Of a stretch of 64,000 nucleotides of DNA, positions 60,093 through 64,000 are shown piece after piece (within the stretch, counting starts at the first letter, position 1; every line of letters starts with the position of its first letter). The notes under the pieces are model-generated. The model was given only the letters and a program-made list of their open reading frames with translations. It made no database searches and was not told the DNA's origin. Source of the DNA: Bog-756 sp052143895 (lineage in GTDB: Bacteria > Actinomycetota > Acidimicrobiia > Acidimicrobiales > RAAP-2); NCBI GenBank assembly GCA_052143895.1, contig JBKQRT010000224.1, forward strand, positions 1 to 64,000, in the 5' to 3' direction. The position numbers and the translations under genes were made by a program.

Positions 60093-61343
60093 CGCGCGCC
60101 CGCGATCGGGGAGGTGGTCCGTCACGAACCGGCCACCTTTGATGACGGCGAGCAGACGGTCGCGGTCCTGCAGCACGGAGATGTCGTCGAGCGGATTGCC
60201 GTCCACCACCAACAGGTCGGCCAGCATTCCCGCCCGCACCGACCCGAGCTCGTGGTCCCGGCCCATGAGCTCGGCGCCGTGCCTGGTCGCCCATCGGATC
60301 ACGTCCGCCGAGGGGATCCCGATCTCGTCCACGTAGAAGGCGAGCTCATCCGCGTACCGGCCGTGGGGGAAGAGGAGGGCTCCGTAGTCGTCCCCCAGCA
60401 CGAGCCGGACCCCTGCGGCGTTGGCTCGCGGGAGGACCTCGGCCATGGCGTCGATGTCGGCCTTCATGCGTTCCGTGAACCCGAGCGTCGCACTGCCCAT
60501 GGAGCGGACGAACCGTTCGGGGAACATCAGGGACGGCACCACCGGCGTCGCCGTCTCCACCAGCCGCTCGATGCATTGGCCGTCCATGCCGTCGGCGTGG
60601 TCGATGACGTCCATGTGGAGGTCGAGGGCCATGAGGATCGCCTCGCGGTTGGCGATGTGGCCGCGGACCTTCACCCCTCGGAGGTGCGCCGCCTCGATGC
60701 CCGCCGCCATCTCCTCACGGGTCATCTCGAGCCGTTCGCTTGGGCCGATGGTCCCGTGTCCACCGGTGACGAACATCTTGATGATCTCGGCACCCTCTTT
60801 GATCTCGGCTCGCACCGAGCGCCGGAATTCGTCGGGTCCGTCACTCGGCCGGATGGCCCCCAGGGCGCCGATTTGCCACTGCGGCGGGTAGCTCCGGTCA
60901 CCGGCATGCCCGGTGGTGCTCACGTCGCGGCTGCACGGCACCAGGCGGGGTCCGGTGATGAGGCCCCGCTCGATGGCGATCTTCATCGACGCGTCGATGG
61001 CGAAGGGCGCTCCGGCCGACACCGCGCTGGTGAAGCCACTGGTGACGAGCAGCTCAAGGCTGTTGACGGCGCGGACGGCCTGGAGCGCCATCGGCTCCTC
61101 GAGCCCGAAGGGAGCGGGCGTGGCGCCGAGCTCGTGGTAGGTGGCGTGGAAGTGGCAGTTGACCAGTCCCGGCATGATCGTCCGGCCGGCGAGGTCGACC
61201 ACGCGGTCGTCGCCCCGGGTGTCGGGGGGCGGCCCGGAACCGGCGGCGGTGATCCGATCGCCGTCCACGGCCACATGGGCGTCGGGAATCGACGATCCGT
61301 CACCGTCGACGACCGTGGCGCCGGTCAGGAGCAGCCGTGTCAC
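60084..61343 (-). CDS. Amidohydrolase family protein
   Basis: A metal-dependent hydrolase (419 residues), TIM barrel with small beta domains. LLLTGATVVDGDGSSIPDAH and GRTIMPGLVNCHFHATYHEL (HxH metal site) open it; IIKMFVTGGHG, KVRGHIANREAILMALDL, VIDHADGMD and VRLVLGDDYGA hold later ligands. ADLLVVDGNPLDDI is the classical end. It resembles imidazolonepropionase/prolidase-like amidohydrolases with unknown substrate. The GTG start at 61343 is 25 bp after the dehydrogenase stop, so it is third in the operon. Confidence 0.88.
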   Translation of the reverse strand: MTRLLLTGATVVDGDGSSIPDAHVAVDGDRITAAGSGPPPDTRGDDRVVDLAGRTIMPGLVNCHFHATYHELGATPAPFGLEEPMALQAVRAVNSLELLVTSGFTSAVSAGAPFAIDASMKIAIERGLITGPRLVPCSRDVSTTGHAGDRSYPPQWQIGALGAIRPSDGPDEFRRSVRAEIKEGAEIIKMFVTGGHGTIGPSERLEMTREEMAAGIEAAHLRGVKVRGHIANREAILMALDLHMDVIDHADGMDGQCIERLVETATPVVPSLMFPERFVRSMGSATLGFTERMKADIDAMAEVLPRANAAGVRLVLGDDYGALLFPHGRYADELAFYVDEIGIPSADVIRWATRHGAELMGRDHELGSVRAGMLADLLVVDGNPLDDISVLQDRDRLLAVIKGGRFVTDHLPDRGRASH

Positions 61344-61368
61344 CCGGTCGCCACCGTGCGCCCAGTGG

Positions 61369-62325
61369 TCACGGCTCGACCACCACCTTGATGGCGTCGG
61401 TCCGGCGGTCGCCGGCCACCCGGAAGGCGTCGGCCGCCTCGTCCAGGGGGAAGCGATGGGTGATCACCAGGTCCGGCAGCTCGGGCACCGCCTCGAGCAC
61501 CCGCACGGCGTCCTCGAACTCGGACGATCCGTGGTGGTGGCCGTAGGTGAACGCGGGCACGAGGTTGACCTCCTTCATCTGGAAGCCGAGGTCGAGGACG
61601 ACCGGGTCCCAGAAGCTGCCGAGCATGCCGACCGTGCCGCCCGGGCGCACCAGCTCCACCGCCCGGTCCATCGAGCCCTGCACGCCCGCCGCGTCCAGCA
61701 CGATGTCGTACCCGCTACTGGCACCGCCACCGGCACCCGCACCGGCGATCGGGCGGGCGCCGAGACGTTCGCCCGACTCCACCCGCCGGACCCGGTTGGC
61801 CACCAGGTCGACATCGGCGCCGAGGTTGCGGGCGGCGGCGATGGTGCAGAGCCCGATGGGGCCTGCGCCGATCACCAGGATCCGGGCGCCGGCGGTCACG
61901 CCGGCACGATTGATGCCGTGCAGAGCGACGGCGATGGGCTCGACCAGGCAGGCGTCGGAGAGCGCCAGCGTCGCCGGGAGCGGTTTGGCACACCGCGGAT
62001 CGACCCATGCCTCGTCGGCCAGGCCTCCGTCGAGGCTGATTCCGTACAGGGAGCCGAGGGCCTGTGCACAGAGCTGCTCGTCGCCGGCTCGGCAGTGCTC
62101 GCAGTCGCCACAGCTGCGGACTGGGAGCACGGCCACCGGTGAACCGTCGTCCAACCGTCCACAGAACTCGTGGCCGAGCGTCACCGCCGAGGGTCCGAAC
62201 GACACCAGGTGGAGATCGGACCCGCAGATGCCGGACGCCGCCACCCGCACCCGCACGGCGCCGTCAGGTCGGGGTGGTACGTCCACGACCCGGATGCCGT
62301 CGTCGGTGTTTCTGACGCCGCGCAC
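61369..62325 (-). CDS. Zinc-dependent alcohol dehydrogenase family protein
   Basis: A medium-chain NAD(P)-dependent oxidoreductase of 318 residues. The catalytic zinc site is ASGICGSDLHLVSFG plus LGHEFCGRLDDG; the structural zinc site is SCGDCEHCRAGDEQLC; the Rossmann motif is ARILVIGAGPIGLCTIAAAR. It oxidises a secondary alcohol or sugar alcohol. Its stop is 25 bp before the amidohydrolase start, and its GTG start is 3 bp from the ABM-protein stop, so all three form a minus-strand operon. Confidence 0.9.
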   Translation of the reverse strand: MRGVRNTDDGIRVVDVPPRPDGAVRVRVAASGICGSDLHLVSFGPSAVTLGHEFCGRLDDGSPVAVLPVRSCGDCEHCRAGDEQLCAQALGSLYGISLDGGLADEAWVDPRCAKPLPATLALSDACLVEPIAVALHGINRAGVTAGARILVIGAGPIGLCTIAAARNLGADVDLVANRVRRVESGERLGARPIAGAGAGGGASSGYDIVLDAAGVQGSMDRAVELVRPGGTVGMLGSFWDPVVLDLGFQMKEVNLVPAFTYGHHHGSSEFEDAVRVLEAVPELPDLVITHRFPLDEAADAFRVAGDRRTDAIKVVVEP

Positions 62326-62328
62326 CGG

Positions 62329-62634
62329 TCAGGCGCCCAACGCGGAACGTCGATCGGCGACGGCGAGCACGTGGGCGTCGGCACCGGTGATGTGGGAGAC
62401 GTGGACGGTTATGAATTGCTGTTCGTAGGGCTGCGCCTGGTGGGCATCGAACGCCGCCTCGGACTCCCAGCATTCGAAGAAACGGAACCGGCAGGGCTCC
62501 TCGAGGTCCGTGGACCACCAGTGGTCCACACATCCGGTGTCCTGACGGCTACGGCGACTGACCGCCTCCAATGCGGCGACGGTCCGGTCCCGCTCGTCCG
62601 ACGGGAAGTCCAGGCAGCCGGTCGGCGCGTGCAT
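62329..62634 (-). CDS. Antibiotic biosynthesis monooxygenase (ABM)-like small protein
   Basis: A 101-residue ferredoxin-like barrel monomer. TVAALEAVSRRSRQDTGCVD, CRFRFFECWESEAAFDAHQA and QQFITVHVSHITGADAHVLA follow the ABM (quinol monooxygenase) pattern, with W/E at the usual place. ATG 62634 follows GAAGGGGG. It is the first gene of the operon with the alcohol dehydrogenase and amidohydrolase; the three may degrade a small aromatic or heterocyclic compound. Confidence 0.8.
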   Translation of the reverse strand: MHAPTGCLDFPSDERDRTVAALEAVSRRSRQDTGCVDHWWSTDLEEPCRFRFFECWESEAAFDAHQAQPYEQQFITVHVSHITGADAHVLAVADRRSALGA

Positions 62635-62819
62635 GGTCGTCCCCCTTCGGTCGTCGTTCCCACAGCAGGCGTGGCGAGGCGGTGGTGCCCGCACCCGCTG
62701 TCGCGGCGGAAATCTAACATCCCGCCGGACACGGGGCCCTTGGAAGGGCGGCCGGCGGCGTGGCGGCCGGCGGCGTGGCGGGCGGGAACAGGCGGCCCGG
62801 GGGAGGGGTTGGACGGTTC

Positions 62820-62846
62820 GAGTCTCGATCGTGGCGATCGCGACTC
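62820..62846 (+). promoter_or_regulatory. Near-perfect 27-bp inverted repeat upstream of the Ohr gene
   Basis: Arms GAGTCTCGATCG (62820-62831) and CGATCGCGACTC (62835-62846) match at 11 of 12 positions around a TGG spacer. It lies 22 bp before the start codon and just before the GAGAGGAG ribosome site, a good place for a repressor. A peroxide-sensing MarR-type regulator (OhrR) is the usual controller of such genes, but its gene is not in the window. Confidence 0.65.
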
Positions 62847-62867
62847 GATCCTGAGAGGAGTCGCACC

Positions 62868-63296
62868 ATGGTGACCACGCTGGTGAAACCGCTCTACACG
62901 GCAGAGGCGACGGCTGTCGGTGGCCGTGAGGGCCACGTCCGCAGCAGCGACGGGCTGCTCGAGGTCGACCTGCAACCACCGGTGGAGATGGGTGGGCCGG
63001 GGGGTGCCACCAATCCCGAGCAGCTGTTCGCTGCAGGGTACGCGGCCTGCTTCCAGAGCGCGTTGGGCGTTGTCGCCCGGCGGAAGAAGGTCAGCGTCGA
63101 CGGATCCACGGTCGAGGTGAAGGTGAGCATCGGCACCATCGAGGGTGGTGGGTTCGGGCTGGCGGTGGCGATTGCCGTGCATCTCCCCGGCGTGCCCGAC
63201 GACACGGCCCAGGAACTCACCGCCGCTGCCCACGAGGTCTGCCCGTACTCCATCGCGACGCGAGGGAACATCGGGGTGACGCTCGCCGTCATGTGA
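62868..63296 (+). CDS. ohr: Ohr/OsmC family organic hydroperoxide reductase
   Basis: A 142-residue thiol peroxidase that reduces organic hydroperoxides with a dihydrolipoamide partner. LYTAEATAVGGREGHVRSSD, ATNPEQLFAAGYAACFQSAL (Cys61) and EVCPYSIATRGN (Cys125) are the signature blocks of Ohr, more than of OsmC. ATG 62868 follows GAGAGGAG. It is controlled by the inverted repeat just upstream, by inference. Confidence 0.92.
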   Translation: MVTTLVKPLYTAEATAVGGREGHVRSSDGLLEVDLQPPVEMGGPGGATNPEQLFAAGYAACFQSALGVVARRKKVSVDGSTVEVKVSIGTIEGGGFGLAVAIAVHLPGVPDDTAQELTAAAHEVCPYSIATRGNIGVTLAVM

Positions 63297-63407
63297 GCGG
63301 TCCGTGCCGAACCGAGCGGTGTGCTGCTCGGGTGACCTCAAGCCGGCGTCGCCGTCTGCCGATGGAAAGGAGGGATCCCTCCGTGGGGCCAGAAGGGCGG
63401 CGAAGGC

Positions 63408-63746
63408 GTGCTGGACGAGCGTCGGGATGCGATGGCGGCCCGCACCGTCACACCGGAAGAGTTCGCCGTGGTGATTGCTGAAGACCGCCACCTCGCTGTC
63501 GAGTTCCACCAGTACCGCGCCCTGGGCGATACTGCCGACGCCCTCCAGCTCGTTACCGAGTTGGCGACGGAGATCCTTGCGCACTCCCGTCACGCGGCAA
63601 TGGGCAAGCCTGCGGTGCACGACCGGTCGTTGCTGACGTCGGTCAGCCTGATCGAGGAGGTCGCCGTGCGCAGCGACCAGCGGGGCGACGAGGTCCAGGC
63701 GTCGTGGTGCCGGTCACTGTGCCACGTACTCGCCGGCGGGGAGTAG
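63408..63746 (+). CDS. Hypothetical protein
   Basis: A 112-residue, mostly helical protein from the GTG at 63408 (GAAGGCG-type site before it). VTPEEFAVVIAEDRHLAVEF, ALQLVTELATEILAHSRHAA and DRSLLTSVSLIEEVAVRSDQ give three amphipathic helices with scattered histidines. No family is recognised. It lies 111 bp downstream of ohr on the same strand. Confidence 0.55.
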   Translation: MLDERRDAMAARTVTPEEFAVVIAEDRHLAVEFHQYRALGDTADALQLVTELATEILAHSRHAAMGKPAVHDRSLLTSVSLIEEVAVRSDQRGDEVQASWCRSLCHVLAGGE

Positions 63747-63880
63747 TCGAGCTCCCGTCCGCTCAAGACACCCGTTGGGTCCGGTCGATCAGCCCGGTTC
63801 TCTGGATCTGCCTGTACCTTCCCCGTGCCTTCGTACCGGGATCGGGGCCAGTTTCCGCGGTTCCAGTATTAAGCATATAC

Positions 63881-63898
63881 TTTGAGCTAATGCTCAAA
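63881..63898 (+). promoter_or_regulatory. Perfect 18-bp inverted repeat upstream of a TetR gene
   Basis: TTTGAGC (63881-63887), TAAT, GCTCAAA (63892-63898): seven-base arms with a four-base spacer, 13 bp before the TetR-family start. An AT-rich patch (AAGCATATAC) upstream could be the -10 region, unusual in this GC-rich DNA. Such sites near a TetR start are typically autoregulatory operators. Confidence 0.6.
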
Positions 63899-63911
63899 TA
63901 AGGTGTGGACC

Positions 63912-64000
63912 ATGGCCAAAGCTGGAACTGCGAGCAGGGTGGGAGGGCGGACCTCGGGTCGATCGGCAGGCACCCGTCAGAGGCTCATCGAGGCAGCGAT
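63912..64000 (+). CDS. TetR family transcriptional regulator, partial (cut by window end)
   Basis: From ATG 63912 the reading runs MAKAGTASRV, then TSGRSAGTRQRLIEAA to the edge. The RxxLIxAA start of the first helix is the usual opening of a TetR DNA-binding domain. The rest lies beyond the window. A perfect inverted repeat sits just upstream. Confidence 0.6.
   Translation, partial: MAKAGTASRVGGRTSGRSAGTRQRLIEAA

Noticed and set aside
63704..63901. 65-codon frame before the TetR gene
   Set aside because: It overlaps the end of the preceding gene and runs through the AT-rich operator; there is no ribosome site or protein-like pattern.

Overview
This is a high-GC actinobacterial window. A WhiB-type Fe-S regulator, a PimB-like mannosyltransferase, a B12-dependent ribonucleotide reductase, a class E sortase with a tiny LPxTG protein, frequent GTG starts and many TetR regulators all point to Actinomycetota. 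The 42-residue 'GYWLVASDGGIFSFGDA' repeats, which I associate with Acidimicrobiia, make that class the best guess, by inference only. No rRNA, tRNA, CRISPR array, insertion sequence or prophage was seen.

Layout. 0-11.4 kb is housekeeping and metabolic: queG overlapping a PimB-like glycosyltransferase, an SRPBCC protein, a luciferase-like oxidoreductase, an AlaC-like aminotransferase, a frameshifted SMP-30 gene with its TetR regulator, an acetoacetate-decarboxylase-like protein divergent from a PlsC acyltransferase, an ACT-domain protein and glpK. 11.4-25 kb holds nrdJ behind likely NrdR boxes, then many small secreted or membrane proteins, an aquaporin-family channel, a short glycosidase-like lipoprotein, and the LPxTG protein facing its sortase. 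23.8-30.7 kb holds a DUF4012 protein, a hexapeptide acyltransferase and a 1418-residue secreted multidomain glycosidase-like protein.

30.8-55.3 kb is a large surface polysaccharide locus: seven GT4 and one GT2 glycosyltransferases, a Wzc-like tyrosine kinase, an LMW tyrosine phosphatase (Wzb-like), an O-antigen ligase/polymerase-like membrane protein and a WbaP-like initiating phosphoglycosyltransferase. No Wzx flippase is visible. Embedded in it at 43.7-51.4 kb is a tightly packed, mostly overlapping gene run: GT4, holo-ACP synthase, carrier protein, acyl-CoA-dehydrogenase-like flavoprotein, amino acid:[carrier protein] ligase (a SerRS-like enzyme), DUF1839 protein and a GH2-like protein. 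This is the most interesting system here. It should load an amino acid onto a carrier, probably oxidise it while tethered, and may transfer it to a glycan; the product is unknown.

55.4-64 kb is mixed: a DUF6188-like protein, an NAD-dependent epimerase, whiB, a Nudix hydrolase, a coiled-coil zinc-ribbon protein, a histidine phosphatase, a TetR regulator, a minus-strand operon (ABM-like monooxygenase, zinc alcohol dehydrogenase, amidohydrolase), an Ohr-type peroxidase behind a strong inverted repeat, and the start of another TetR gene at the edge.

Several genes carry single-base frame disruptions (5.84, 16.01 and 20.73 kb) or lack a usable start codon in front of conserved sequence (37.1 and 54.75 kb). 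This may be real decay or consensus error in a draft or metagenome assembly.
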